DNA of 60,525 bases. Source: Gracilibacillus halophilus YIM-C55.5. Its GTDB lineage: Bacteria > Bacillota > Bacilli > Bacillales > Amphibacillaceae. The DNA lies in NCBI RefSeq assembly GCF_000359605.1, contig NZ_APML01000060.1, forward strand, positions 1 through 60,525, written 5' to 3'. The stretch's first letter is position 1, and each line of letters begins with the position of its first letter. A program made the position numbers and the translations under genes. Positions 1 through 8,819 of the stretch are shown here, in pieces. The notes under the pieces are model-generated. The model saw only the letters and a list, made by a program, of their open reading frames with translations, made no database searches and had not been told where the DNA came from.

Positions 1-218
1 ACACAATGGAGATGTAAGTTACACATTGTTTTTGCGCCCACAAATATAGAAGACAAATTATCTATGGAAAATATAAAAAAAGCATCGGAGAAATAGTAAG
101 AGAACTTTGTGAAAGGAAGGGAGTTGAAATACACGAGGCTGATGCATGCAAAGATCATATTCATATGCTAGTAAGTATCCCACCAAAACTAAGTGTATCT
201 CACTTTATGGGATACTAA
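1..218 (+). pseudogene. IS200/IS605-family TnpA transposase remnant
   Basis: The reading frames encode the N-terminal two thirds of a Y1-type (HUH) IS200 transposase. The frame starting at position 1 gives CKLHIVFAP. A one-base shift near position 40 is then needed to read KYRRQIIYGKYKK, followed by the HUH region ACKDHIHMLVSIPPKLSVS and FMGY. In intact TnpA proteins FMGY is followed by LKGKSS and the C-terminal helix with the catalytic tyrosine; here a stop follows FMGY directly. The sequence just after (aaatacaaatgcgg) resembles the later KYKYG segment, which suggests an internal deletion. No subterminal hairpin or TnpB was seen. The first few codons lie outside the window. It is a dead element, and it marks the accessory nature of the region. 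Confidence 0.85.
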
Positions 219-436
219 GCAAATACAAATGCGGTTGAGATGTATAAGCATCATCTCCCTGATTCCTTATAAAAGTTAATTAACTATAATGTTTAATGAA
301 CATGTATCAATATAAAAATTTTTAAAATGTATTTGGATATTTATGCCGGTTTAGCAATTAACAAGAGCAAGTTTCTTTATCAGAAAATGTGAATCTTTAT
401 TCAACTAACGCCACCCGTTAGTAAATTTCATTATCT

Positions 437-868
437 TTAATCATCAGAATTATCATCTTGCTGTTTAGTTCGTATATAATAAATGTATATGACTGGAATA
501 AGGCCACAAACAAACAATATACCGCCTATCATTAACCCGTTAATAAAAGTGAACTCCTCACCTATTGACGTTACGATACCAATAACAATTGAAATCAAGG
601 ACACTATAAACAACGATAGAAAGAATCCTTTTTTTGGTGATTTTTCATTGTTTTCATAGTCAACACTAACATTCATTGATAGATAAGCAGAAACGACAAT
701 TGATAACATGAATACAATCCATAAAGGATTTTCTCTCATTCCATCTAATCCTTTTGTAACTAAGTCATATCCCAATATGCCAATGATACCAACTGTTTGA
801 ATAATATACGTTATACGGATATTTTTTAAATTTACCAAGATTAAACGTTCATCTTTAATTTTTTTCAT
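437..868 (-). CDS. Four-TM membrane protein paired with an HTH regulator
   Basis: A 143-residue protein with four hydrophobic segments (about residues 17-38, 48-70, 80-104 and 108-132) and a charged, Asp-rich C-terminus. Its ATG overlaps the TGA of the upstream HTH gene (ATGA), so the two are translationally coupled. Small HTH regulators of the YozG type are often followed by a membrane protein of this size, but the function of the pair is generally unknown. I do not recognise a named family with certainty. A role as a membrane partner or sensor for the regulator is inference from the overlap only. Confidence 0.75.
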   Translation of the reverse strand: MKKIKDERLILVNLKNIRITYIIQTVGIIGILGYDLVTKGLDGMRENPLWIVFMLSIVVSAYLSMNVSVDYENNEKSPKKGFFLSLFIVSLISIVIGIVTSIGEEFTFINGLMIGGILFVCGLIPVIYIYYIRTKQQDDNSDD

Positions 869-1074
869 TGTTCATCACTCTCCCTTTCTATCCAAAATAC
901 TTCATCCAAACTTTTATGTACTGCATAGCAAATTTCCAGACATAACTTTAAGGTTGGATTATAATTTCCTTTTTCAATTAAACTAATTGTTTGTCGAGTG
1001 ACACCAATCTTTTCAGCTAATTGTTGCTGAGTTAAATCAACTTGAACACGAGATATCTTAACTTTATTTTTCAA
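865..1074 (-). CDS. XRE/Cro-type HTH regulator (YozG-like)
   Basis: A 69-residue protein made almost entirely of an HTH_3 domain: LTQQQLAEKIGVTRQTISLI is the helix-turn-helix (about residues 14-33), followed by EKGNYNPTLKLCLEI. The start is a TTG preceded by GAGGAGGG. It is the first gene of a two-gene operon with the four-TM protein, overlapping it by four bases. Members of this family commonly repress their own promoter. The AT-rich upstream stretch (about 1085-1140) contains GTAA/TTAC half-sites that could be its operator; this is inference. Confidence 0.85.
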   Translation of the reverse strand: MKNKVKISRVQVDLTQQQLAEKIGVTRQTISLIEKGNYNPTLKLCLEICYAVHKSLDEVFWIERESDEQ

Positions 1075-1302
1075 GTGGTGTAATCCCTCCTCATAAAAAT
1101 AGTAACATATATTTTACATAATTAAATATATAAATTACATTTAAAACAGAGGTTTTCTTAAATATTTCTGCTTCGTTAGCTCAAAATCTCTAATTCAATA
1201 ATAACATAATATTCCATTTGTTTTGAAAAATATTAGACAATCATTGATTGCCTTGTTCAACTCTAGCCCCCATTTGTTTAAGTACATCTCTTCAAATGAT
1301 AG

Positions 1303-1407
1303 TTATCTTTTTGAGAGCAGACGAACTAATAACCAAATGCCTCCAACAATTAGAGTAAAAATAATCAAAAGTAAAATTAAACCTGGTAAACCTATATTAC
1401 TTATCAA
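1303..1407 (-). CDS. 34-residue single-TM peptide
   Basis: A short reading frame with start TTG preceded at six bases by AAGGAGAG. It encodes MISNIGLPGLILLLI, a hydrophobic continuation rich in I, L and V, and a basic end RLLSKR. This is one membrane helix with a positively charged cytoplasmic tail. The SNIGLPGLI opening resembles the start of TatA-like and similar tiny Bacillus membrane peptides, but the amphipathic helix of TatA is missing. The good ribosome binding site and clean topology favour a real gene. A 75-codon frame on the other strand has no ribosome binding site and no recognisable motif. Confidence 0.5.
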   Translation of the reverse strand: MISNIGLPGLILLLIIFTLIVGGIWLLVRLLSKR

Positions 1408-1686
1408 ACAAAACTCTCCTTTTATGCTAACCTTCGCGTTAGTTGAATAACTTTTTTTAACTTATTATACCATAATCATACTATAAATCTTTAATTTTCC
1501 AAACTAGTTGTGCAATCTTAATTATAGTTGACACCTTGTTAATATATCTTACAACGTAAACTACTACATAAGGTGCATTATAGGAAAATTAATACCTTTA
1601 TGGTAAAATAAACTAAATAAATGTCTTTAACTAATGTGGCATATTAGTATAAGATGCTGTTCTAGTCATTTGAACTGGAGGTTTTT

Positions 1687-1860
1687 ATGAAGAAAGAAAA
1701 GTATCCGATTTTATTGCAATTGCTACTCTTTCTGGTGGTGGTAAAACAACTATCCCTCGCACTTACAAGCAAAGTTACAAAATTCTTACACCTTTTATTT
1801 TGATGGTTACGATTTTTGAGGGGCCAGAAGATGTTGAAAAATGAATGGAACCTACTTACA
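1687..1860 (+). pseudogene. Decayed uridine-kinase-like P-loop NTPase
   Basis: The sequence starts with a good ribosome binding site (CTGGAGG) and ATG (MKKEKYPI). It then needs a shift to read FIAIATLSGGGKTT, a Walker A motif, another to read SLALTSK, another for TFYFDGYDF, and another for EGPEDVEK followed by a stop where tryptophan would be expected. These blocks in this order match the N-terminus of uridine kinase/AAA-type small P-loop kinases. At least four indels and a stop make this a genuinely decayed gene, unlike the single-base breaks elsewhere in the window. The PhzF gene begins shortly after its end. Confidence 0.6.
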
Positions 1861-1914
1861 CTTATTAGGAATCTACAAATAGTACTAAATGTCCTATTTA
1901 GGGAGGATGGGTAT

Positions 1915-2814
1915 TTGAAGTCGATAACGGTGTATCATTATGATGCGTTTAGTAAAGAACCAAATAAGGGAAATCCTGCGGGAGTAGTTTTTAATGGTGA
2001 TGAATTAACAGATGCAGAAATGCAAGAAGTTGCTTTCAAAGTTGGCTTTAATGAGACTGCTTTTCGAGTTAAATCGAGTGTAGCTGACCATAGAATACGA
2101 TTTTTTACACCAGGTCATGAAATGAATTTATGTGGTCATGCAACAATGGCAACTGTTTATGCTTTAAAAAGTAAAGGGTTATTGGGCGATAAAAAAGATT
2201 TAACAATTGAAACGAACGCTGGCACTCTTCCGATTAAAATTAACACATCAGATGACGGTGAACTATTCATAACAATGAAGCAGGCATCTCCCCAATTCAA
2301 GGAATTTAAAGGTTCAAAAAAAGATTTAGCGAACTCGATAGGACTAAATAAATCAGACCTACGCGTAGATTTACCAATACTATATGGAAGTACAGGTACT
2401 TGGACTCTACTAATACCGATAAAAAATCTTGATGTTTTTCAAAAAATGGAACCGCAAAACAAGCAGTTTCCTAAACTTTTAAATGAAATACCAAAATCAT
2501 CCGTTCATCCTTTTTGTCTGGAATCTTATGATTCTAAAGCTGATATGCACGCTCGACATTTCTCCTCACCATACTCACGAACAATTGAAGATGCCGTAAC
2601 GGGTACAGCATCAGGGATAATGGGGGCTTTTTATGCAAAATACATAAAAGATAATTTTACAGAACCTTTAAAGCTTATAGTGGAGCAAGGCCATGAAATT
2701 GGAAAAGATGGTCGGGTTGTTGCCCAAGTTTCTAAAAATAGTCAATCACTTGATGTTCAAATTACTGGAAATGCAGTGTTTGTTAATGATGTTCAAGTGT
2801 CGTTCAATAACTAG
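1915..2814 (+). CDS. PhzF family isomerase/epimerase-like protein
   Basis: A protein of about 299 residues of the PhzF/YddE (diaminopimelate-epimerase-fold) family. Visible family marks are the N-terminal [19 protein letters not shown] block, the FNETAF segment, [15 protein letters not shown] (substrate loop, GH motif) and the later [10 protein letters not shown] phosphate/carboxylate-binding loop. I chose the TTG at 1915, because GGGAGG lies eight bases upstream and translation from there begins directly at the family's usual N-terminus. The frame stays open upstream into unrelated pseudogene sequence. Family members isomerise small substrates; the substrate here cannot be told. Confidence 0.9.
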   Translation: MKSITVYHYDAFSKEPNKGNPAGVVFNGDELTDAEMQEVAFKVGFNETAFRVKSSVADHRIRFFTPGHEMNLCGHATMATVYALKSKGLLGDKKDLTIETNAGTLPIKINTSDDGELFITMKQASPQFKEFKGSKKDLANSIGLNKSDLRVDLPILYGSTGTWTLLIPIKNLDVFQKMEPQNKQFPKLLNEIPKSSVHPFCLESYDSKADMHARHFSSPYSRTIEDAVTGTASGIMGAFYAKYIKDNFTEPLKLIVEQGHEIGKDGRVVAQVSKNSQSLDVQITGNAVFVNDVQVSFNN

Positions 2815-2881
2815 CGTTTGTCCATAGAATGTATATTTGCTTAGAGAAATAATGAGTCATTATGACATTGGGGGGATAGTG

Positions 2882-3313
2882 ATGGATATTAGAGAAGCTT
2901 CGATAAATGATGTCCCTGACCTGGTATTATTAATGGAACAACTTGGTTATCCAACATCAATCGATAAGTTTAAAATTAGGTTGAAAACTATTACTGCCAA
3001 CCTAAACTATCATACACTAGTGGCGGAAATGGATGGAAAAATTGTTGGAATGGCAGGTTTATGTACGGGTTTGTTTTATGAATATGATGGTTCATATGTT
3101 CAAATTGTAGCTTTTGTTGTAGACATAGATTATCGAAGAAAGGGGATAGGTAAGAAACTGATAAAAGAAGTGGAATGCTGGGCAAAAAATCAAGGCGCCA
3201 TCACAGTATCTATAAACAGTGGAAATCGTAAAGAGAGAGAAGCTGCACATCACTTCTATACAAGTATGGGATATGAAGCTAAAAGTATCGGTTTCAATAA
3301 GAGCCTTATTTAA
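2882..3313 (+). CDS. GNAT N-acetyltransferase
   Basis: A 143-residue acetyltransferase. The N-terminus IREASINDVPDLVLL is typical of the GNAT fold, and acetyl-CoA binding motif A is seen as DYRRKGIGKKLIKEVECWA (about residues 82-100). The later AHHFYTSMGYE is the usual motif B. The ATG at 2882 has GGGGGG just upstream and matches the family start; the open frame 15 codons further up has no support. It lies 68 bases after phzF on the same strand. The substrate is unknown. Confidence 0.88.
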   Translation: MDIREASINDVPDLVLLMEQLGYPTSIDKFKIRLKTITANLNYHTLVAEMDGKIVGMAGLCTGLFYEYDGSYVQIVAFVVDIDYRRKGIGKKLIKEVECWAKNQGAITVSINSGNRKEREAAHHFYTSMGYEAKSIGFNKSLI

Positions 3314-3381
3314 GGGATAGAGATTGTTAAACACGTTGGTCTTATGGGCATGAAAAGTCATACATAGATAGGGGAGAAATT

Positions 3382-3894
3382 ATGAAGGTTGCATTTTTTG
3401 ATAGAGATGGCACCATCATCAAGGATTATCCAGACCATGAATGGACTTCAATAATGCATCCTGTTTTTATGGATGGTGCCATCAATACGCTCCAGGAAGT
3501 AATGACTAAGGGATATAAAGTTATTATTATTACCAATCAATACATAATTAACGAAGGATACATCACATTTGAGCAATACCATAATATAAATAATCAAATG
3601 ATTAGAGAACTGGAAAACCATAACATTGATGTTCTTGATGTTTTTTATTGCCCTCATGGAAAAAATGAGGGGTGTAAATGTATAAAGCCCCGAAACGGGA
3701 TGATACAACAAGCAATAGAGAAATACCCAGATATAAAAATATTAGAATCTTTTATTATTGGAGATTCAAAAGTTGATATTGAATTAGCAATGAGAATGAG
3801 GATAAAAGGATTTGGGATTGGAGTTGGCGTGGATTACGAAACGGCTAATATAGTACAATTAAAAACTATATATGATTTGGTGCGATATATCTGA
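3382..3894 (+). CDS. HAD-IIIA phosphatase (GmhB/HisB-N-like)
   Basis: A 170-residue HAD hydrolase. Motif I is FFDRDGTI (nucleophile and acid Asp), motif II is IIITNQ, and motif IV is IIGDSKVDIELA. Between them lies a zinc-loop arrangement CPHGKNEGCKCIKP, typical of the GmhB/histidinol-phosphatase branch. The start ATG is preceded by TAGGGGAGA. It probably dephosphorylates a small phosphosugar or phosphoalcohol. No heptose or histidine biosynthesis gene is near, so the substrate is open. It is the third same-strand gene after phzF and the GNAT. Confidence 0.85.
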   Translation: MKVAFFDRDGTIIKDYPDHEWTSIMHPVFMDGAINTLQEVMTKGYKVIIITNQYIINEGYITFEQYHNINNQMIRELENHNIDVLDVFYCPHGKNEGCKCIKPRNGMIQQAIEKYPDIKILESFIIGDSKVDIELAMRMRIKGFGIGVGVDYETANIVQLKTIYDLVRYI

Positions 3895-4095
3895 TTTTGT
3901 TAGAGGTTGCACTTAACTGCTATTTTACATTAACACTATGGAGGTCTTGAAACTTGGAGAACCTTAAATCTTCCAAATACCATTAAACGAATTAAGCGAA
4001 CGCAAAATATAGATAAGACCAGCGAAAGAAATGGTTTTGATTGTGAGTAGGTCTTTGGAATCGAGATTATTTTCCAATCGTAAACAATAATTTGT

Positions 4096-4296
4096 TTATC
4101 TTTTGGTGATTTGGGTTCTATCCTCTTCTGGTGATATATTTGAAATTCTTTTATGAATATCATTTAGTAAATACAACCCTCTAAAAATGCAACCTACTAC
4201 AATTCCAAAAGCAACAATACCACCTACAAGTGGCCCCATCATCATTAATACGTAACCTAAAATGGAACTTAGAATAATTGATATAAGTAAATACAT
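4096..4296 (-). CDS. Small two-TM membrane protein
   Basis: A 66-residue protein with two hydrophobic segments (about residues 2-20 and 22-42) and a charged tail HKRISNISPEEDRTQITKR. The ATG at 4296 has GGGGGGAG five bases upstream, a very strong site; a start five codons earlier would lie upstream of that site. No family is recognised. The 200 bases between it and the HAD gene hold nothing I can identify. Confidence 0.6.
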   Translation of the reverse strand: MYLLISIILSSILGYVLMMMGPLVGGIVAFGIVVGCIFRGLYLLNDIHKRISNISPEEDRTQITKR

Positions 4297-4366
4297 AGTA
4301 ACTCCCCCCAATTATAAATACGTTACTAAAAAAAGCATTTGGTAATGCACCTGTTTTATGAGAATT

Positions 4367-5128
4367 CTATAATTTTTTAGCGATACAAAACATTTCTGCA
4401 AAGTCATTGACTATTGTTTTGTCTGTATTAGTTTTTATATCATATTTCATTCTTTCTAACCCCTCTTCATAATCATTATCTGGAATTAAAGTCAGTACAG
4501 AAATCTCTCTGTTTACAGCATAATCCAAATAATCATTTACTTTTATTTTCTCCATTTTGTACTCGATTTTTAGGTTTACTTCTAACCCTCTTACTGTAAG
4601 CTCGTTAAAAATAACATCTTTATTCCAAAACCTTTTTAAATCTTCATAATAAGCTGTTGGAAAGTAGTGATAAACCCACCATTTAGACATATCGTGGATG
4701 GATATGTTATGTAATTTATAAATACCACCTTTTCTTAATACACGATATACCTCATTTAATGCTTGCTCCTTATTGCTATAATGATGAAATGCATAATTAT
4801 TAGAAATAAAATCAAATGCATCTGAATGATACGGCATATCCTCAACATTAGCATTAATAAATTCTACGTTTGGCACTTTTTCACTAGCCTTTTTTAACAT
4901 TTGATCTGACAAGTCAAGCCCATTCCATCTTATATTAACTTCATTAAAATAATGAACTTGTTTTTCAAGGTAAAGACCTGTTCCACAAGATAAATCTAAT
5001 ACGCTATATTCAGGCTGCTTATTGCTCTCTAAATGATCTTTTAAATCATAGTCCAATTTTATTTCCTTAACGCGAAACTGGTTTTTATCGTACTTTTCAG
5101 CTATTTTTGAGTAATTTGTAGTTTTCAT
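4367..5128 (-). CDS. Class I SAM-dependent methyltransferase
   Basis: A 253-residue methyltransferase of the Methyltransf_11/25 type. Motif I is VLDLSCGTGLYLEK (about residues 43-56), the acidic end of strand 2 is WNGLDLSDQMLKKA, motif II is ANVEDMPYHSDAFDFI, and YRVLRKGGIYKL follows. The start ATG is preceded by AAAGGAG. The C-terminal half (WWVYHYFPTAYYEDLKRFW) is less conserved and would hold the acceptor site. The substrate is unknown. It is a stand-alone gene in the AT-rich accessory region. Confidence 0.88.
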   Translation of the reverse strand: MKTTNYSKIAEKYDKNQFRVKEIKLDYDLKDHLESNKQPEYSVLDLSCGTGLYLEKQVHYFNEVNIRWNGLDLSDQMLKKASEKVPNVEFINANVEDMPYHSDAFDFISNNYAFHHYSNKEQALNEVYRVLRKGGIYKLHNISIHDMSKWWVYHYFPTAYYEDLKRFWNKDVIFNELTVRGLEVNLKIEYKMEKIKVNDYLDYAVNREISVLTLIPDNDYEEGLERMKYDIKTNTDKTIVNDFAEMFCIAKKL

Positions 5129-5500
5129 ATTATTCTCCTTTTTCAGAAGTGCAAAAATTTCACAAAGAAAATCCTGCTACCTTGTTTAGACATTCCTATC
5201 TGTTAATGAAAAATTCACTTTAACTTATTTTACCAAAATGGAAATTGATTAGACACTATAATCTTAGTCAGGAATACTTTTTGATATCATTGCTAAAGGG
5301 TTCTATGAAGTTGCTAGGGTAAATGCTCCGATCAATCGAAGCTGAAAAGTCGTAAAAAGATAATAATTGTTCATTGATGAAAGTAGGGAACTGTGGTTTG
5401 CAAATAACTCACAAATACAAATGAACATTGATGTAACAATGAAGTTAATAAGACTTTTTACTTATGAGACAGGATTATTGAATAAAGATAATGATAATTA
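5129..5500. other. Intergenic stretch without a recognised gene
   Basis: This 372-base AT-rich stretch between two minus-strand genes has no supported gene. A frame of about 45 codons on the plus strand near 5370-5500 stays open (FIDESRELWFANNS) but lacks a ribosome binding site and known motifs. Parts may be decayed sequence. No hairpin followed by a T-run was found. Confidence 0.4.
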
Positions 5501-6211
5501 TTAATCTTCATCGAATAACCTTTCTAACATAGCATCTCTATCGTTTAAAAAAAGCTTAGAAATTTGATAATGTTGTGTTTCTTCGTAAATGACTTCTTTC
5601 AAACCATCGTCAAAACTTATTATAGAAGCCCCTGGATAACCTAATAGAATGGGAGAATGGGTTGCGATAATCAATTGTGCGCCATCTTTCTTCACCAAGT
5701 CATTGATAATTTTCAGAAAAGCTAGCTGATTTTGAGGCGATAGAGCTGCTTCTGGTTCATCTAATAAATAAATAGCTTCTCCACGAAATCTATTTAAAAA
5801 CAAAGAAAAAAACGATTCGCCATGTGATTGATGGTGTAACGAACGCTCACCATATGCTGCTCCTCCTCCAATTTTATCAATGTGTGTAGCAAAATCATAA
5901 AAAGATTCAGCTCTTAAGAAGAAACCATTTGTAACTTTAGGCATCCATGATAGTCTTAGGTGTGATCCGAGAGCAGATTCTGCTGCATGAAGTTCATAAT
6001 TATTATTTCTCCCACCTCCTGCCGTATTAAAATCACATTTATAAGCTATTGCTTCGAGTAAAGTGGATTTGCCCGATCCATTTTCACCTACAAAAAAAGT
6101 AACATCACTTTTAATTTGCAGTTGTTCTAACGCTTTAATAGAGGGAATAGAAAATGGAAACTTATTATGGTCGCTATTTCCTTTAATTAACGTTATCTCT
6201 TTAAGAAACAT
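5501..6211 (-). CDS. AAA/ABC-type ATPase (COG3910-like)
   Basis: A stand-alone ATPase of 236 residues. Walker A is GENGSGKST (about residues 42-50), the ABC-like signature region is near SLHHQSHGESFF, Walker B is AIYLLDEPEAALSP, and the switch histidine is in IIATHSPILL. This layout is that of the small soluble ATPases related to RecF/SMC heads (COG3910), not of transporters. I chose the ATG at 6211, with GTAGGTG six bases upstream, over a GTG three codons earlier. No nuclease or partner gene adjoins it, so a defence role cannot be claimed. Confidence 0.85.
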   Translation of the reverse strand: MFLKEITLIKGNSDHNKFPFSIPSIKALEQLQIKSDVTFFVGENGSGKSTLLEAIAYKCDFNTAGGGRNNNYELHAAESALGSHLRLSWMPKVTNGFFLRAESFYDFATHIDKIGGGAAYGERSLHHQSHGESFFSLFLNRFRGEAIYLLDEPEAALSPQNQLAFLKIINDLVKKDGAQLIIATHSPILLGYPGASIISFDDGLKEVIYEETQHYQISKLFLNDRDAMLERLFDED

Positions 6212-6254
6212 AAATATCACCTACATATATTTGGTTTACAAAGATTACAGTTGT

Positions 6255-6848
6255 TCAAATATCATGTTTGTTTTTAACAATATTGGTTTTATTAAAGTAA
6301 TACGTCATGCAGCTCCAGTGTTTACTACTTGTTTTTCTTTTACCAATCCACCCTTTTTTTAGTAATTCCTTCCTTATGAACATATTGAAAACTCCATGTC
6401 CAACTAAAGCAATAGATTTATGTTCTTGAGCTTGTTCAATTAATACTTGAGCTGCTTTTTGTGCTCTAAGCTTAGCATTAAATATAGACTCACAATCCCT
6501 CGAATACCCCAAAAACCACAAACATCTTAAAGTAAATAACCAAACATTAGGATTTAACTTAATACCTTTTATTAAAGGAATGGGCAGTTCCGTTTCTCGA
6601 AATAATGGCATAGAGGTGATGTTAATATTTTGATGTAAAAGTTTAGCTGACTCAATTGACCTTTTTAAGTCACTCGATATGACTATATTTACTGATTGTA
6701 TCTTGTTAAGTGTCTCTTGAGGATAAAGGTGTTCTTTAAATACTCCAATGTCATCATAACTTTTTACCCAATTCTTAAACTCTTCACCTGTTATAGGGTG
6801 ATTATCTGTAAATTTAGATTTACCATGTCTAATTAAAGAAATCTCCAT
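6255..6848 (-). CDS. Histidine phosphatase superfamily protein
   Basis: A 197-residue phosphoglycerate-mutase-like protein. The catalytic histidine is in SLIRHGKSKF close to the N-terminus, the second histidine is in ALVGHGVFN, and SSDLKRSIESA is the usual R-containing block between them. The ATG at 6848 puts the RHG motif at the expected distance; an upstream in-frame ATG would add 18 atypical residues. GAAGGG lies ten bases upstream. The substrate is unknown. It ends 43 bases before the ATPase gene and may be cotranscribed with it. Confidence 0.82.
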   Translation of the reverse strand: MEISLIRHGKSKFTDNHPITGEEFKNWVKSYDDIGVFKEHLYPQETLNKIQSVNIVISSDLKRSIESAKLLHQNINITSMPLFRETELPIPLIKGIKLNPNVWLFTLRCLWFLGYSRDCESIFNAKLRAQKAAQVLIEQAQEHKSIALVGHGVFNMFIRKELLKKGWIGKRKTSSKHWSCMTYYFNKTNIVKNKHDI

Positions 6849-6928
6849 AATAACTAAACCCTTCCTATGTCTTTCGACGCCAATACACGTCAACTTATCC
6901 ATGCGTGAATGCCGGAAATGTTTCTTTA

Positions 6929-7456
6929 TTATCTATCTATTGTATAAAAGTAACAATGAAATATGCCCAGTATTAAATATTCATCCTGTATGTAATCGTA
7001 GTTGAAAATATCTAGGGTAACCGTACGATTCAAATGATAATCTTTCCATTCTGCTATAAGATGATTGTTTAATAAAAGTTTAGCAGGTTTAAGAGATGGC
7101 TTTTTTATAACAAAAGTATTCTCGTTATATTCAAAAGTAGCTTCGTCACCTATATCAAACATTTTACTATCTTTGATGACTAATTCTGTTTTTTCATTTT
7201 TTGAAGGTGTGTATATAATTTTGACTTTCTTATTGCCTAATTTTGTTACACTGGAAGAAGTTAATCTGTGGTTATGATTACTATCCTTTATTTCGAATCT
7301 AATGAAAGTGGAATTTTTTAAAATGAAATAATCAAACATTTTAGTCCAGATATTTTTATATGAACCTTGTAAAATACCAATTTTACTTTCTCCTTTAAAT
7401 AAATCTATTGGCTTTGTAGGTGAAGTTAGTCGAAGTTTATAAGAATATTGCACCAA
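6929..7456 (-). CDS. Tubby C-terminal-domain-like protein (tentative)
   Basis: A 175-residue protein rich in beta strands, with no signal peptide or membrane segment. It opens YSYKLRLTSPTKPIDLF and continues as short hydrophobic strands separated by charged turns, ending in ILGIFHCYFYTIDR. Length and pattern fit the Bacillus tubby-C/LURP-one-like proteins, but I place it there only from the overall look. The ATG has AAGGAGG-like sequence upstream. The gene lies just upstream of the histidine phosphatase on the same strand. Function unknown. Confidence 0.6.
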   Translation of the reverse strand: MVQYSYKLRLTSPTKPIDLFKGESKIGILQGSYKNIWTKMFDYFILKNSTFIRFEIKDSNHNHRLTSSSVTKLGNKKVKIIYTPSKNEKTELVIKDSKMFDIGDEATFEYNENTFVIKKPSLKPAKLLLNNHLIAEWKDYHLNRTVTLDIFNYDYIQDEYLILGIFHCYFYTIDR

Positions 7457-7591
7457 TTTATTGAACCTCCTTCTTACTTTTTATTTACAGTTATTTATCT
7501 TATTGTAAATCATAACATGTATATGTAAAATATACACAATATTATCCGGCAAAATAGCGGATATATTGAACAATTTAAGGGAGGTGATTAT

Positions 7592-8032
7592 ATGTTTGTG
7601 AAAAAAATGTTCACTGTTTTAGCTTTTTTCATTATATTGGCATTAATAGGGTGTTCAAACGTAGAGGGGTCATCAAAAATTTATAATAATTTGGAATCTG
7701 ATGAGATTGCACAACTAAGAATGACTATGATGATAATGGCAGATGGTTATTACAATGAAGAAGATATTACGTTCACACAGGATGAGATTAATAAGTTTTT
7801 AGATTTATATAATGCTGTTCCAGAAGAAAGAATTATTGAAATTAAACAAGTCCCTTCTGAACTAAAAACAGGTATTGTTATAGATTTAAAGCAGGAAACT
7901 GAGATTCGTATACAGTATGATGGAGATAAAATATATAATACAATTATAGATGTAACAGGGCAACAAAAATATGTTATTCATTTTCCTGAATTAACTTCAT
8001 TTTTTGAAAGGAAAGTAGCAGAGAATATTTAG
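7592..8032 (+). CDS. Small lipoprotein
   Basis: A 146-residue protein with an N-terminal signal (FVKKMFTVLAFFIILALIGC) whose lipobox ALIGC places the lipidated cysteine near residue 21. The mature part is acidic and contains no motif I know. GGGAGGTG precedes the ATG. It is probably anchored to the outer face of the membrane. It stands alone, with the divergent tubby-like gene upstream and the DJ-1 gene downstream. Confidence 0.75.
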   Translation: MFVKKMFTVLAFFIILALIGCSNVEGSSKIYNNLESDEIAQLRMTMMIMADGYYNEEDITFTQDEINKFLDLYNAVPEERIIEIKQVPSELKTGIVIDLKQETEIRIQYDGDKIYNTIIDVTGQQKYVIHFPELTSFFERKVAENI

Positions 8033-8176
8033 TTTAACAGACTTACAAGGAAGAATAAGAAGTAACATTGATTAGATAATCTTTATGGTGAGTTTACCAG
8101 TAATTTTAGGTCCTTTGTTGTTTTTTATGATAGAGTAACAAACGAGTAGTATTATATAAGTATTGGAGAGATTAGG

Positions 8177-8770
8177 GTGGTAACGCGTACAGTGGGGATT
8201 TTCATCTTTAATGAAGTAGAAGTACTAGATTTTGCTGGACCATTTGAGGTTTTCTCTATTGCAACTTTTCCTGATTCAGATATTAAACCATTTGCAGTTA
8301 CAACTATTTCACAAGAGGGAAAAACGATTTCAACCAGAAATGGTCTTAATGTAACGCCAGACTATAGTTTTGCGAATCATCCTGAATTAGATATCGTTAT
8401 TTTGCCAGGTGGCTACGGTGCTGAAAAAATAGAGATTAATAATCCAAAAGTAATTCAGTGGATAAATAAACAGAAATTAGAGGTAGAATTGATGACTTCT
8501 GTTTGTACAGGAGCTCTTCTCCTTGCGAAAGCAGGGCTTTTAGATGGTAAAAGGGCGACCACACATTGGATGGATATCGAAAGACTAGAAAAGGAATTTC
8601 CTTTAGTATCAGTACAGCGTGATGTAAAGTTTGTTGACGAAGGATCAATTATTACTTCTGGTGGTATTTCAGCAGGTATCAATATGTCTTTCCATATCAT
8701 TTCTCGACTACACGGAAGATCAGTTGCAAAAGAAACGGCTAAAAGAATGGAGTATGATATTGAGGTATAA
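8177..8770 (+). CDS. DJ-1/PfpI family protein
   Basis: A 197-residue member of the DJ-1/PfpI class I glutamine-amidotransferase-like family. FNEVEVLDFAGPFEVFS is the typical N-terminal block, and the nucleophile elbow is TSVCTGALLLAKAGLLDG with the conserved Cys, followed by ATTHW. This subtype (like the N-terminal domain of GATase-type AraC regulators and isonitrile hydratases) lacks the DNA-binding part. The start is GTG with GGAGAG six bases upstream. Activity (hydratase, glyoxalase or chaperone) cannot be told from sequence. Confidence 0.88.
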   Translation: MVTRTVGIFIFNEVEVLDFAGPFEVFSIATFPDSDIKPFAVTTISQEGKTISTRNGLNVTPDYSFANHPELDIVILPGGYGAEKIEINNPKVIQWINKQKLEVELMTSVCTGALLLAKAGLLDGKRATTHWMDIERLEKEFPLVSVQRDVKFVDEGSIITSGGISAGINMSFHIISRLHGRSVAKETAKRMEYDIEV

Positions 8771-8772
8771 GC

Positions 8773-8812
8773 GTATCCTTCAACAAAAATGAGATCTTTC
8801 GTTGAAGGATAC
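8773..8812. terminator. Bidirectional terminator hairpin
   Basis: GTATCCTTCAAC and GTTGAAGGATAC form a perfect 12-bp stem around a 16-base loop, between the converging DJ-1 and vanZ-like genes. The flanks are AT-rich but have no long T-run on either strand. Confidence 0.6.
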
Positions 8813-8819
8813 ATAAATA

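Noticed and set aside
1223-1450. 75-codon plus-strand frame
   Set aside because: No ribosome binding site or motif; the better-supported 34-residue membrane peptide lies on the opposite strand.
3936-4163. 75-codon minus-strand frame overlapping the small membrane gene
   Set aside because: No ribosome binding site, composition unlike a protein, and it overlaps a well-supported gene.
5501-6211. Anti-phage defence gene (OLD/Gabija-like ATPase)
   Set aside because: No TOPRIM domain and no helicase or nuclease partner; the protein is a short stand-alone ATPase.
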